From Saccharothrix sp. NRRL B-16348 (GTDB taxonomy: Bacteria; Actinomycetota; Actinomycetes; Mycobacteriales; Pseudonocardiaceae): a stretch of DNA of 57,988 bases. The DNA is taken from the NCBI RefSeq assembly GCF_001280085.1, contig NZ_LGED01000224.1, positions 1 through 57,988 of the forward strand. Direction: 5' to 3'. The position numbers and the translations under genes were made by a program. Position 1 is the stretch's first letter, and each line of letters opens with the position of its first letter. Shown in pieces: positions 33,315 through 44,491 of this stretch. The notes beneath the pieces were generated by a model. The model was not told the DNA's origin and ran no database searches. It saw only the letters and a list, made by a program, of their open reading frames with translations.

Positions 33315-35029
33315 TGGCTCGGATCCCCGTCATGCAAGCGGTCGTGGAAGTCCTCAAGAGCGAGGGGATCGACACGGTCTTCGGCTGCCCGGGAGCGGCG
33401 ATCCTGCCGCTCTACAAGGCGATGGAGGAAGACGGCACGATCGAGCACCTGATCGTGCGGCACGAGGAAGGCGCCACGCACATGGCCGACGGGTGGTCGC
33501 GCACGACCGGCAACGTCGGCGTGGCCATCGGCACGTCCGGCCCGGCCGGCACCAACATGATCACCGGCCTCTACACCGCGCAGGCGGACTCGGTGCCGAT
33601 CCTGTGCATCACGGGCCAGGCGGCGACGTCCAAGTTGCACCAGGAGGCGTTCCAGGCCGTCGACATCGTGGCCGTCGCCGCGCCCGTCACCAAGTGGGCG
33701 GTGCAGGTCAAGGAGGCCGCGCAGGCGCCGTGGATCTTCCGGGAGGCGTTCCGGATCGCCCGGTCCGGCCGGCCGGGCCCGGTGCTGATCGACCTGCCGA
33801 TCGACGTGCAGAAGCAGGAGATCGAGTGGGACCACACCATCGACGCGCCGCTGCCCGTCACCCGGCCCGAACCGCACCCGGCCCGCGTCGCACGGGCGCT
33901 GGACATGCTCCTGGCCGCCGAACGTCCGCTGCTGCTCGCGGGCGGCGGCGTGATCCTCGCCGAGGCGCACGAGGAGCTGCTGGCGCTGGCCGAGCACCTG
34001 AACGTGCCGATCCAGGCCACGTTGATGGGCAAGGGCGCGATCGACGAGGACCACCCGTTGTACGCGGGCATGACCGGCATCCAGACGTCGCAGCGGTACG
34101 GCAACGCGTCGTTCCTGGAGAGCGACCTGGTGGTGGCGCTCGGCGCGCGGTTCGGCGACCGGCACACCGGTGACCTGGCGACCTACCGGGGCGGGCGGAA
34201 GTTCGTCCACGTGGACGTCGAGCCGACCCAGATCGGCAAGGTCTTCGGGCCGGACCTCGGCGTGGTGTCGGACGTGAAGGCGTTCCTGCGGGCGCTGCTC
34301 GCCCTGGCGAAGACCCGGACCGGCCCGCGTCCGGACAACGCCTGGACGGCGCGGACCCGTGAGCTGAAGGCGACCCTGCTGCGCCGGGAGGACTTCGACA
34401 CCGTGCCGGTGAAGGCGCCGCGGGTGTTCAAGGAGATCAACGAGTTCTACGGCCCGGACACCTACTTCGTCACGGCCATCGGCCTGTACCAGATCTGGTC
34501 GGGGCAGCACCAGAAGGCGCACAAGCCGCGGCACTACCAGGTGTGCGGCCAGGCGGGCCCGCTCGGCTGGGAGATCCCGGCCGCGATCGGCGTGAAGAAG
34601 GCGCTGAAGACCACCGACCCGTCGGCCGAGGTGGTGGGGATCGTCGGCGACTACTCGTTCCAGTTCCTGGTGGAGGAGCTGGCCGTGGGCGCCCAGTACG
34701 ACGTGCCGTTCGTGCTGATCATGCTGAACAACGAGTACCTGGGCCTGATCCGGATGGCCGAGGACCACGGCGGCTACGACATGGAGTACGAGGTCGACCT
34801 CCACTACGACACCGTCGGGTCGGACAACGTGAAGATCATGGAGGCCTACGGCTGCTCCGGCACCAGGGTCACCGAGCCGGGGCAGATCCGGGAGAGCCTG
34901 GAGTGGGCGCGCAAGGAGGCCGAGCGCACCAGCCGCCCCGTCCTGGTCGAGATCATGATCGAGCGCCAGGGCAACACCGCCAACGGCACGTCTATCGCGT
35001 CGGTGAAGGAGTACGAACCCCTTCCATGA
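33314..35029 (+). CDS. gcl: Glyoxylate carboligase (ThDP enzyme) with Glu at the position of E. coli Val51
   Basis: The 571-aa enzyme has the three ThDP-family domains and Gcl-type blocks: GTSGPAGTNMITGLYTAQADS, LHQEAFQAVDIVAV, VGDYSFQFLVEELAVGAQYDV and NNEYLGLIR. It joins two glyoxylates to tartronate semialdehyde and CO2. E. coli Gcl famously lacks the canonical ThDP-activating Glu, having Val51. By my count this protein has Glu51 in RHEEGATHM, the usual Glu of other ThDP enzymes. Gene context supports Gcl function even so. It overlaps glxR by 1 bp and glxK by 4 bp. Confidence 0.9.
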   Translation: MARIPVMQAVVEVLKSEGIDTVFGCPGAAILPLYKAMEEDGTIEHLIVRHEEGATHMADGWSRTTGNVGVAIGTSGPAGTNMITGLYTAQADSVPILCITGQAATSKLHQEAFQAVDIVAVAAPVTKWAVQVKEAAQAPWIFREAFRIARSGRPGPVLIDLPIDVQKQEIEWDHTIDAPLPVTRPEPHPARVARALDMLLAAERPLLLAGGGVILAEAHEELLALAEHLNVPIQATLMGKGAIDEDHPLYAGMTGIQTSQRYGNASFLESDLVVALGARFGDRHTGDLATYRGGRKFVHVDVEPTQIGKVFGPDLGVVSDVKAFLRALLALAKTRTGPRPDNAWTARTRELKATLLRREDFDTVPVKAPRVFKEINEFYGPDTYFVTAIGLYQIWSGQHQKAHKPRHYQVCGQAGPLGWEIPAAIGVKKALKTTDPSAEVVGIVGDYSFQFLVEELAVGAQYDVPFVLIMLNNEYLGLIRMAEDHGGYDMEYEVDLHYDTVGSDNVKIMEAYGCSGTRVTEPGQIRESLEWARKEAERTSRPVLVEIMIERQGNTANGTSIASVKEYEPLP

Positions 35030-36033
35030 CCGGTCACGTCGTCGTCGCGCCCGACAAGTTCAAGGGCACGCTCACCGCACCACGCGTGGCTGCCGCCGTC
35101 GCGCGCGGTCTGCGGGACGTGGTGCCCGACCTGGACGTGCGCTGCCTGCCGGTGGCCGACGGCGGTGACGGCACAGTGGACGTCGCCGTTGCCGCCGGGT
35201 TCGTCCGGGTCGGCCGGTGGGTCACCGGACCGGTCGGCGCGCCGGTGCCGGCGAGCTTCGCGGTGCGCGGCGACACGGCGGTGGTCGAAGTGGCCGCGGC
35301 CTCCGGCCTGGCCCTGCTGGACCGTCCCGCGCCGCTGGCGGCGACCAGCAGGGGCACCGGCGAGCTGCTGCGCTCCGCCCACGACCTGGGGTGCCGGCGG
35401 ATCATCCTGGGCGTGGGCGGCAGCGCGTGCACCGACGGCGGCAAGGGGATGCTCGACGGCCTGGGCGACCGGGACCTGCGTGACGTCGAGCTGATCCTCG
35501 CGACCGACGTCGACAACCCGCTCCTCGGGCCGCACGGCGCGGCAGCCGTCTACGGCCCGCAGAAGGGCGCGACCCCGCGTCAGGTCGAGGAGTTGGAGGC
35601 ACGCCTCCGGGACTGGGCCGACGAGATCGGCCCGTCCTGGGCCGACCACCCGGGCGCGGGCGCCGCCGGCGGCATCGGGTTCGCCGCGCTGGCCGTGCTC
35701 GGTGCGACCAGGCGGCCGGGCATCGACGTGGTGCTCGACCTGGTCGGGTTCGCCGACCACCTGCCCGGCGCCCGGCTGGTGATCACCGGCGAGGGCTCGC
35801 TCGACCACCAGACCGCGCACGGCAAGGCGCCGGCGGGCGTGGCGCGGGCGTCAGGTGGCGTGCCCGTGGTGGCGGTGGCCGGCCGGTGCGCCGTCGACCC
35901 CGCCGACCTGGGCATCGACGCCGCCTACGCGCTGCTGGACGTGGAGCCCGACCTGCGGCGCTGCCTGACGTCCCCGGAACCCGTCCTGCGCCGTCTGGCC
36001 GGTCGCATCGCCGTCGACCGGCTGGGAGAGTGA
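35026..36033 (+). CDS. glxK: Glycerate kinase (GlxK type), shortened
   Basis: The 335-aa kinase begins [20 protein letters not shown] and has [40 protein letters not shown] and ITGEGSLD motifs of the glycerate kinase family. It phosphorylates glycerate, probably to 2-phosphoglycerate. It is about 40 residues shorter than usual (about 375). The missing part lies between [10 protein letters not shown] and the DVDNPLLG segment, where relatives carry extra helices. It overlaps gcl by 4 bp, completing the glyoxylate-to-glycolysis branch. Confidence 0.92.
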   Translation: MTGHVVVAPDKFKGTLTAPRVAAAVARGLRDVVPDLDVRCLPVADGGDGTVDVAVAAGFVRVGRWVTGPVGAPVPASFAVRGDTAVVEVAAASGLALLDRPAPLAATSRGTGELLRSAHDLGCRRIILGVGGSACTDGGKGMLDGLGDRDLRDVELILATDVDNPLLGPHGAAAVYGPQKGATPRQVEELEARLRDWADEIGPSWADHPGAGAAGGIGFAALAVLGATRRPGIDVVLDLVGFADHLPGARLVITGEGSLDHQTAHGKAPAGVARASGGVPVVAVAGRCAVDPADLGIDAAYALLDVEPDLRRCLTSPEPVLRRLAGRIAVDRLGE

Positions 36034-36038
36034 CCCGC

Positions 36039-37331
36039 ATGGACCTGGTGCTGCGCGCTGCCCGAGTGATCACCCCGGACGGTGAACGCCGTGCCGACGT
36101 CGGCGTCGCGGACGGTCGGGTCGTCGCGGTGGCCGACCACCTGGACGCCGAGACCGTCGTGGTGCTCGCCGACGACGAAGTCCTCCTCCCCGGCCTGGTC
36201 GACACGCACGTCCACGTGAACGAACCGGGCCGCGGCGACTGGGAGGGCTTCGAGACCGCGACCAGGGCGGCGGCGGCCGGCGGCGTCACGACCATCATCG
36301 ACATGCCGCTCAACAGCCTGCCGCCGACGACCACCGTCGCCGCGCTGGAGGCCAAGCGGGAGGCGGCGCGCGACAAGGCGCACGTCGACGTCGGCTTCTG
36401 GGGCGGCATCGTGCCGACGAACCTGGACGACCTGGAGGAGCTGCACGACGCCGGCGTGTTCGGCTTCAAGTGCTTCCTGATCCACTCGGGCGTGGACGAG
36501 TTCCCGCACGTCACCGAGGACCAGCTGAGAGCGGCCCTGCTGAGGCTGCGCGACCGCGACGCCCTCACGATCGTGCACGCCGAGGACCCGCACGAGGTCA
36601 CCGAGTCCGGTCCGGGCTACCGGTCCTTCCTCGACTCCCGGCCGCACCGGGCCGAGCAGCACGCCATCACGACCGTGGTCGACCTGGCCAACGAGACCCG
36701 CGCCAGGCTGCACGTGCTGCACCTGTCCAGCGGCGAGGCGGTGCGGCAGGTGCGGACCGCCAAGGGGCTCGGGCTGCGGCTGACCGCCGAGACGTGCCCG
36801 CACTACCTGACGTTCGTCGCGGAGGAGATCGGCGACACCGCCACGGAGTTCAAGTGCTGCCCGCCGATCCGCGACGCGGCCAACCGCGAGCAGCTCTGGC
36901 ACGCGCTGGGCGACGGCCTGATCGACCTCGTGGTCACCGACCACTCGCCGTGCACCCCGGAGCTGAAGCGGGGCGACTTCGCCACCGCGTGGGGCGGCAT
37001 CGCGAGCCTGCAACTGGGCCTGTCCGCGGTGTGGACCCAGGCCAGGCAACGCGGGCACGCGCTGACCGACGTGGTCCGGTGGATGGCCACGAACCCCGCC
37101 GACCTGGTGGGCCTGGCCGCGAAGGGCCGCATCGCGCCCGGCGCGGACGCCGACTTCTGCGTGTTCGCGCCGGACGACGCCTTCGTGGTGGACCGCGCCG
37201 CGCTGCGCCACCGCAACCCCGTCACGCCGTACCACGGCCGTCCGCTGGCGGGCGTGGTGCGGCAGACGTGGCTGCGCGGGCGGCCGATCGACGACCGGCC
37301 GCGCGGCCGGTTGCTGAGCAGCCTCGGCTGA
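36039..37331 (+). CDS. allB: Allantoinase
   Basis: The 430-aa metallo-amidohydrolase has the HxH metal site in [11 protein letters not shown], the carboxylated Lys in [11 protein letters not shown] and further His/Asp ligands in [18 protein letters not shown] and TDHSPC. It hydrolyses allantoin to allantoate. ATG 36039 is preferred because GGGAGAG lies 9 nt upstream; a GTG at 36030 would also be in frame. It follows glxK and is 25 bp before the allantoicase gene, so the operon contains both allantoin-degrading steps. Confidence 0.95.
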   Translation: MDLVLRAARVITPDGERRADVGVADGRVVAVADHLDAETVVVLADDEVLLPGLVDTHVHVNEPGRGDWEGFETATRAAAAGGVTTIIDMPLNSLPPTTTVAALEAKREAARDKAHVDVGFWGGIVPTNLDDLEELHDAGVFGFKCFLIHSGVDEFPHVTEDQLRAALLRLRDRDALTIVHAEDPHEVTESGPGYRSFLDSRPHRAEQHAITTVVDLANETRARLHVLHLSSGEAVRQVRTAKGLGLRLTAETCPHYLTFVAEEIGDTATEFKCCPPIRDAANREQLWHALGDGLIDLVVTDHSPCTPELKRGDFATAWGGIASLQLGLSAVWTQARQRGHALTDVVRWMATNPADLVGLAAKGRIAPGADADFCVFAPDDAFVVDRAALRHRNPVTPYHGRPLAGVVRQTWLRGRPIDDRPRGRLLSSLG

Positions 37332-37356
37332 GCCGGGGACCGGACAGAGGAGACAC

Positions 37357-38355
37357 ATGGCGGAAGTCCCCGGCTGGACCCGACTGCCCGACCTGGCCTG
37401 CCGCTCGGTCGGCGGCAGCGTGGTGTGGGCGAACGACGAGCTGTTCGCCGAACGCGAGAACCTGATCCGCAAGCCCGAGCCGGTGTACCAGACGTACACG
37501 TTCGGGCACAAAGGCCAGGTCTACGACGGGTGGGAGACGCGGCGCCGCCGGGACAGCGGGGTGGACCAGGCGATCGTCCGGCTCGGCCTGCCGGGCGTGA
37601 TCAAGGGCGTCGTGGTCGACACCGCGTTCTTCACGGGCAACTACCCGCCGTTCGCGTCGGTCGAGGCGACGTCCGCCACGGGCTACCCGGCGCCCGACGA
37701 GCTGGCCGGCTGGGAGACCGTGGTGCCCAAGTCGCCGCTCGGAGGCGACCGCAAGCACTACTTCGAGGTGTCCGCGCACCGCCGGTACACGCACGTCCGC
37801 CTCACCATCCACCCGGACGGCGGGGTGGCCAGGCTGCGCGTGTTCGGCACGCCAGTCGCGGACCCCGACCTGATCGTGCCGGACGCGCTCGACCTGGCCG
37901 CGTTGGAGAACGGCGCGTCGATCACGGGGTGCAGCAACATGTTCTACAGCGACCCGGCCAACCTCATCGCGCCCGGCCAGGCCACGGTCATGGGCGAGGG
38001 CTGGGAGACCGCGCGCCGGCGTGACGACGGCAACGACTGGGTCGAGGTGGAGCTGGCCGCGCCGGGCGTCATCCGGCTCGCGGAGCTGGACACCAGCCAC
38101 TTCAAGGGCAACGCGCCGGGCTGGGCGTCGGTCCGGGCCCGTGACGCGCGCACCGGCGCGGAGTTCGACGTGCTGCCGCGCACCCGGCTGCAGCCCGACA
38201 CCCGCCACCGCTTCCGCGTCGAGGGCGCCGCCGAGGCCACGCACGCGCGGCTCGACATCTACCCGGACGGCGGGATGGCCCGGCTGCGGCTGTTCGGCGG
38301 GCTGACCGCCGACGGCCTCAGGGTGATCACCCAGCGCTTCCAGGACTTGCGCTGA
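37357..38355 (+). CDS. alc: Allantoicase
   Basis: The 332-aa protein has the two homologous halves typical of allantoicase. GWETRRRRDSGVDQAIVRLGLPG in the first half matches GWETARRRDDGNDWVEVELAAPG in the second. Paired FKGN/FTGN-type loops and HPDGGVARLRVFG/YPDGGMARLRLFG strands support the duplication. It cleaves allantoate to ureidoglycolate and urea. GGAGA precedes the ATG. It is the last gene of the hyi operon. The next step, ureidoglycolate lyase, is not encoded nearby. Confidence 0.96.
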   Translation: MAEVPGWTRLPDLACRSVGGSVVWANDELFAERENLIRKPEPVYQTYTFGHKGQVYDGWETRRRRDSGVDQAIVRLGLPGVIKGVVVDTAFFTGNYPPFASVEATSATGYPAPDELAGWETVVPKSPLGGDRKHYFEVSAHRRYTHVRLTIHPDGGVARLRVFGTPVADPDLIVPDALDLAALENGASITGCSNMFYSDPANLIAPGQATVMGEGWETARRRDDGNDWVEVELAAPGVIRLAELDTSHFKGNAPGWASVRARDARTGAEFDVLPRTRLQPDTRHRFRVEGAAEATHARLDIYPDGGMARLRLFGGLTADGLRVITQRFQDLR

Positions 38356-38370
38356 AAGACGCGGAGGTTG

Positions 38371-38386
38371 TCAGCCCTTGGGCTGA
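38371..38386 (+). terminator. Short hairpin after the alc operon
   Basis: TCAGCCC at 38371-38377 and GGGCTGA at 38380-38386 form a perfect dyad 16 bp after the alc stop. The loop is very short, so about 6 bp would pair. A second 12-bp palindrome (CCAGGGCCCTGG, 38421-38432) follows and may be part of the promoter region of the next gene. Confidence 0.45.
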
Positions 38387-38479
38387 TCACGGGTGAGACT
38401 TCAGTCGGTTGTGGTGCCCTCCAGGGCCCTGGGAGCCTGCGGATTCCCGATTGGGTGAACAGGAACTAGGGAGGAACCT

Positions 38480-40015
38480 GTGCGACCGATCATCAGGGCG
38501 CTCGGCGGTGTTGCCACCGCGTTGGCGCTCGTAGTGGGCACGACGTCGTTGGCGTCGGCCGAAACGGAGCCTGCGGCGCAAGGCGCGGGCAAGATCGACT
38601 GGCAGCCGTGCCCGGAACTGGCCGAGGTGGAGTGCGGCACGCTGAGCCTGCCGATCGACTGGGCGAACCCGCGCGGTGAGAGGTTCGACCTCGCCGTGGC
38701 CCGCCGCAAGGCCACCGACCCGGCCAAGCGGATCGGGGTCATGGTCCTCAACCCCGGCGGTCCGGGCGGCTCGGGCGTGAACTTCGCCCTGGGGGCGGAC
38801 GGCTACTTCAGCCCGGAGGTGCAGCAGCGCTTCGACCTCATCGGCTTCGACCCGCGCGGCGTCGCCCGCAGCCAACCCGTGCAGTGCTCGGTCGACGTGC
38901 TGAGCGCACAGCCGTCGATCTACCCGACCGACCAGCGGGGGTTCGACGCGCTGGCCGCGTACAACCGCGAGCTGGCCGCCGACTGCCGGAAGCACAGCGG
39001 CCCGATCTACGACCACGCCGACACCGGCGCCGTGGTCAAGGACATCGACGCGCTGCGCAAGGCCCTCGGCGAGTCCAAGATCAACTACTACGGCCTGTCC
39101 TACGGCACGCTCATCGGCCAGCAGTACGCCGAGGAGTTCGGGCGGAACATCCGCGCCATGGTGATCGACTCCAACATGGACCACAGCCTCGGCACGTGGC
39201 GGTTCAACGAGACCGAGGCCGAGACCGCCGAGGACTCGTTCCGCGAGTTCGTGAAGTGGTGCGACCGCACCGAGTCGTGCGCGCTGCACGGCCAGGACGT
39301 GGCGAAGGTGTGGGACGACCTGCTGGCCCGCGCCGACCGGGGCGAGATCGCCGACCCGCTCGACCCCGACCGCAAGGTGACCGCCGACGACATCATCGGC
39401 GCCGCGTTCGGCGCGTTCTACGGCCCGCAGTGGCAGGAGCTGTCCGACTTCGTGGTCGAGCTCGGCGCGGGCACGTCGGTGAAGTCCTTCGCGGCCGAGG
39501 AGACCGCGCGCAACCCGTTCCCGGCCGTGTTCTGCCAGGACTGGGCGATCCGCGTGCAGGACCACCGCCAGTTCTCCGCCCTGGTCGACCGCGCCAACCA
39601 GCTCGCGCCGCACATGCGCGGCTCGTCGCTCGGGCACCGCGCGATGGCGGGCTGCGTCGGGCTGCCGGAGCAGGTCAACAACCCCCAGCACCGGCTCCGG
39701 ATCAAGCACGCGCCGAAGATCCTCATGCTGAACGCGCTGCACGACCCAGCCACCGGGTACGAGTGGGCCGCCAACGCCCACCGGCAGAGCCGCGACACCA
39801 CGGTCCTGCTGACCTACGAGGGCTGGGGCCACGGCGTCTACGACCGCAGCGACTGCACGCGCGGCGCGACGGACGACTACCTCCTCAACCTGAAGACCCC
39901 GCGCCCCGGGGCACGGTGCGCGGCCGTCGAGCCCGCGCCGCAGTCGGTCGCGTCCCTCGACGCGAAGCCCGTCCCGGCGGGCCCGACCCCGGCCATCCCG
40001 GGCTGGCTGAAGTAG
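38480..40015 (+). CDS. Secreted alpha/beta-hydrolase, tripeptidyl aminopeptidase (TAP/SlpD-like) family
   Basis: The 511-aa precursor has a signal peptide (IIRALGGVATALALVVGTTSLASA). The hydrolase domain has the oxyanion region LNPGGPGGSG, the nucleophile elbow GLSYGTLIG, an Asp in LNALHDPATG and the catalytic His in GWGHGVY, with the TAP-like C-terminal domain. Relatives such as Streptomyces TAP and SlpD/SlpE remove N-terminal tripeptides from secreted proteins. Paired Cys in the mature domain probably form disulfides. It starts at GTG with GGGAGG upstream. A strong terminator follows. Confidence 0.9.
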   Translation: MRPIIRALGGVATALALVVGTTSLASAETEPAAQGAGKIDWQPCPELAEVECGTLSLPIDWANPRGERFDLAVARRKATDPAKRIGVMVLNPGGPGGSGVNFALGADGYFSPEVQQRFDLIGFDPRGVARSQPVQCSVDVLSAQPSIYPTDQRGFDALAAYNRELAADCRKHSGPIYDHADTGAVVKDIDALRKALGESKINYYGLSYGTLIGQQYAEEFGRNIRAMVIDSNMDHSLGTWRFNETEAETAEDSFREFVKWCDRTESCALHGQDVAKVWDDLLARADRGEIADPLDPDRKVTADDIIGAAFGAFYGPQWQELSDFVVELGAGTSVKSFAAEETARNPFPAVFCQDWAIRVQDHRQFSALVDRANQLAPHMRGSSLGHRAMAGCVGLPEQVNNPQHRLRIKHAPKILMLNALHDPATGYEWAANAHRQSRDTTVLLTYEGWGHGVYDRSDCTRGATDDYLLNLKTPRPGARCAAVEPAPQSVASLDAKPVPAGPTPAIPGWLK

Positions 40016-40019
40016 CGGT

Positions 40020-40057
40020 CCGGGGCCGCCTCCGCCACCCGGTGGGGGCGGCCCCGG
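40020..40057 (+). terminator. Strong hairpin after the TAP-like gene
   Basis: CCGGGGCCGCC at 40020-40030 pairs with GGCGGCCCCGG at 40047-40057, an 11-bp perfect stem with a 16-nt loop, starting 4 bp after the stop codon. Confidence 0.8.
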
Positions 40058-40182
40058 CCGGTCTGGCAGGCTCGGTGACGATCACGCGTGGCACGACGCC
40101 GACCGCCGGTGACCCAGCGTCGTCGAGGGCTCCCACCGGATCACACGAACCACCGCAAAGGCGAGTTGCGCTCGCACGGTCC

Positions 40183-40205
40183 GTCACCGGAAATTCCGCG
40201 GTGAC
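40183..40205. promoter_or_regulatory. Inverted repeat in the amtB upstream region (40016-40361)
   Basis: The 346-bp stretch from 40016 to 40361 carries no gene. It holds the terminator at 40020, this dyad (GTCACCG and CGGTGAC separated by 9 bp that include AAATT), and the GlnR-like boxes at 40278-40315. The dyad may be an additional regulator site or distal operator for amtB; its binder is unknown. Confidence 0.4.
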
Positions 40206-40277
40206 CCCGCCGGATCGCGGGTGGAACTGCCCGGTTCAAGCCCGCGAAACGTGGCCGTAACACCAGGGCCGGGACAG

Positions 40278-40315
40278 TTCACCTGCACGAAACCTGAGGC
40301 GCAACCGCGTGAAAC
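40278..40315 (+). promoter_or_regulatory. GlnR-like operator of amtB-glnK-glnD
   Basis: TTCAC (40278-40282), GAAAC (40289-40293), CGCAA (40300-40304) and GAAAC (40311-40315) are each separated by exactly 6 bp. This reproduces the actinobacterial GlnR layout of gTnAC-n6-GAAAC repeated twice. Both GAAAC half-sites are perfect, the first partner site is good and the second weak. It lies 46 bp upstream of the amtB start. It predicts induction under nitrogen limitation. Confidence 0.7.
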
Positions 40316-40361
40316 AGGACATACCGATGCTCCCTGCAACCGACGTGCAGTGGAGGTCGAC

Positions 40362-42040
<1,679 letters not shown>

Positions 42041-42055
42041 GGATCCGAAGTAGGA

Positions 42056-44440
42056 ATGGGAGACGGCCGTATGGATAACGCCGAGGCGGCCGTCGTCACG
42101 GCGGACGACCTGGTGCGAGCACGCGATCGGCTGCTCGCGCCAGGTCGGCGCCGTTTGACGGGGGAAGCGCTGCGCGAGGCGCTGGTGGACCTGCACGAGT
42201 TCTGGCTCACCGCGCACGCCTCGCAGGCGGGCGTCGGCGGGCCGGGCGGTGGGGTCGCACTGGTCGCCGTGGGGGGTTTGGGCAGGCGAGAGCTGGTGCC
42301 CTATTCCGATCTGGACCTGCTCCTGGTGCACAACGGGCACAAGGGCGTGGACGAGATCGCCGAGAAGCTCTGGTACCCGCTGTGGAACTCCGGCATCGGC
42401 CTGGACCACTCGGTGCGCACGGTCGGCGAGGCGCTGCGCGTCGCCGCCGGTGACCTGCGCACCGCGTTGGGGCTGCTGGACATCCGCCACATCGCGGGCG
42501 ACCAGGAGATCAGCCAACGACTGACCGACAGCTCTCGGCAGGCGTGGCGCACGGGGGTCCGCACGCGGCTGGACGAGATGGCCGAGTCGGCGTCGCGGCG
42601 CTGGGCGCGCAGCGGCGAGATCGCGCACCGCGTCGAGCCCGACCTCAAGCACGGCCGCGGCGGGCTGCGCGACGTGACGCTGCTGGACGCGTTGAGCGCG
42701 GCGCAGCTGACCGACCGGCCGTCCGCCGAGGTCAACGAGGCGCGCAAGCTGCTGCTGGACGTGCGCACCGAGCTGCGCCGGGTGGCGCGCAAGCCGCGCG
42801 ACGTGCTCCGCGCGCAGGACGGCGACGAGGTCGCCACCGCGTTGGGCCTGCAGGACCGCTTCACGCTGGCCCGTTCGATGTCGTCCGCCGCGCGCACGAT
42901 CGTCTACGCCGTGGACGTGGCCATGCGCACGGCGCGTGCCGCGGTGCCCAAGCGCGGACTGGGCGTGTTCGCCCGTTCCCCGCTCAGGCGCGCCCCGGCC
43001 AGGCGTCCGCTGGACGAGGGCGTCGTGCTGCACGGCTCCGAGGTGGCGCTGGCCCGTGACGCGGTGCCCAGCCGTGACCCGGCCCTGCTGCTCCGCGTCG
43101 CCACGGCCGCCGCGCGCAGCAAGCACCCGATCGCCGCGGGCACGTTGGCCAAGCTCGCCGACTCGGCGCCGGAGCTGCGCCAACCGTGGCCGAGGGAGGC
43201 TCGCGAGGAACTGCTGGCCCTCCTGGGCACCGGCACGGGCCTGGTCGACGTGGTCGAGGCGCTGGACCGCACCGGCCTGTGGGGCAGGCTCTTCCCCGAG
43301 TGGGGCGCGGTGCGCGACCTGCCGCCCCGCGACGCCGCGCACACCTGGACCGTGGACCGCCACCTGGTGCAGGCCACCGCGCACGCGGCCCGCCTGGTGA
43401 CCAGGGTGTCCCGGCCCGACCTGCTGCTGCTCGGCACGCTGGTGCACGACATCGGCAAGGGCAGGCAGGCCGACCACTCGGAGGTCGGCGCGGCGCTCAC
43501 CACGCAGATCGCCGAACGGCTCGGCCTGTGGCCGCAGGACGTGGCCACCCTCACCGCGCTGGTGCGCCACCACCTCCTGCTGCCGCACACGGCGACCCGC
43601 CGTGACGTGGAGGACGAGGCCACCGTGCGCCGCGTGGTCGACACCCTCGGCGGCGACCCGGTGCTGCTGGAGCTGCTCTACGCGCTGGCCGAGGCCGACG
43701 CCGTGGCCACCGGGCCGGGCGTGTGGTCGGACTGGAAGGCCGCGCTGGTCAGAGACCTGGTCGCGCGCTGCCGCACGGCGATGGCGGGCGACCCGCTGCC
43801 CAAGCCGGAGCCGCTGGACCAGCGCCAGCAGGACCTCGCGCGGGCCGTGCTGGACAGCGGGAAAGCGGACGTGCTCATCGACCCGGGCGACCACGCGGCC
43901 ACGGTCACGGTGGTCGCGCCCGACCGGCCGGGGCTGCTGTCGCGGGCCGCGGGCGTGCTCGCGCTCAACTCCCTCGAAGTGCACGCCGCGACCCTGCGCT
44001 CCCATGAGGGCGCGGCGGTCGACGTGTTCACCGTGTCACCCCGGTTCGGCTCGCTGCCGGACGTGACGCTGCTGCGCGAGCAGCTCACCAGGGCGTTGGA
44101 CGGCTCCCTCGCGCTGGCCGACAAGCTCGCCGCGAAGGAACGCGACTACGGCGGCCCGCCGCAGGACCCGCCGCCGCCGAAGGTGCTCTGGTTCGACGAC
44201 GAGTCGACCGGCGCGGTGGTGCTGGAGCTGCGCGCGGCGGACCGGATCGGGCTGCTGCACCACGTCGCGGACGCGTTGGAGCAGTCCGGTGTGGACATCG
44301 TGTGGTCGCGGGTGTCCACATTGGGCTCCACGGTGGTGGACTCGTTCGCCATCACGATGCCGCGAGGTTCGGGCGCCGGGAGCGTGGGCGCCGACCAGCG
44401 GCGTCGGATCGAACGGGCCGTGCTGCTGGCCGCGCGCTGA
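42056..44440 (+). CDS. glnD: PII nucleotidyltransferase / GlnD
   Basis: The 794-aa protein has the nucleotidyltransferase motif GGLGRRELVPYSDLDLL (73-89), a GlnD helical domain, an HD domain (GTLVHDIGKGRQADHSE) and two C-terminal ACT domains (VVAPDRPGLLSRAAG and LRAADRIGLLHHVAD). It adds or removes a nucleotide on GlnK according to glutamine level; in actinobacteria the group is expected to be AMP. The ATG at 42056 is given; ATG 42071, preceded by GGGAG, is equally possible and would shorten the protein by 5 residues. A hairpin follows the stop. Confidence 0.95.
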   Translation: MGDGRMDNAEAAVVTADDLVRARDRLLAPGRRRLTGEALREALVDLHEFWLTAHASQAGVGGPGGGVALVAVGGLGRRELVPYSDLDLLLVHNGHKGVDEIAEKLWYPLWNSGIGLDHSVRTVGEALRVAAGDLRTALGLLDIRHIAGDQEISQRLTDSSRQAWRTGVRTRLDEMAESASRRWARSGEIAHRVEPDLKHGRGGLRDVTLLDALSAAQLTDRPSAEVNEARKLLLDVRTELRRVARKPRDVLRAQDGDEVATALGLQDRFTLARSMSSAARTIVYAVDVAMRTARAAVPKRGLGVFARSPLRRAPARRPLDEGVVLHGSEVALARDAVPSRDPALLLRVATAAARSKHPIAAGTLAKLADSAPELRQPWPREAREELLALLGTGTGLVDVVEALDRTGLWGRLFPEWGAVRDLPPRDAAHTWTVDRHLVQATAHAARLVTRVSRPDLLLLGTLVHDIGKGRQADHSEVGAALTTQIAERLGLWPQDVATLTALVRHHLLLPHTATRRDVEDEATVRRVVDTLGGDPVLLELLYALAEADAVATGPGVWSDWKAALVRDLVARCRTAMAGDPLPKPEPLDQRQQDLARAVLDSGKADVLIDPGDHAATVTVVAPDRPGLLSRAAGVLALNSLEVHAATLRSHEGAAVDVFTVSPRFGSLPDVTLLREQLTRALDGSLALADKLAAKERDYGGPPQDPPPPKVLWFDDESTGAVVLELRAADRIGLLHHVADALEQSGVDIVWSRVSTLGSTVVDSFAITMPRGSGAGSVGADQRRRIERAVLLAAR

Positions 44441-44464
44441 GGTTGCGTAGGTCTACGCACAACC
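44441..44464 (+). terminator. Hairpin directly after glnD
   Basis: GGTTGCGTAG at 44441-44450 pairs with CTACGC..AACC at 44453-44464 with a 2-nt bulge. It starts at the base following the glnD stop codon and probably ends the amtB-glnK-glnD operon. Confidence 0.65.
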
Positions 44465-44491
44465 GATCAGGGTGCTCACGCTGCCGGTGGA

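Noticed and set aside
33314..35029. Acetolactate synthase as identity of the Gcl protein
   Set aside because: The canonical Glu51 could suggest it, but the Gcl-specific blocks and the position between glxR and glxK favour glyoxylate carboligase.
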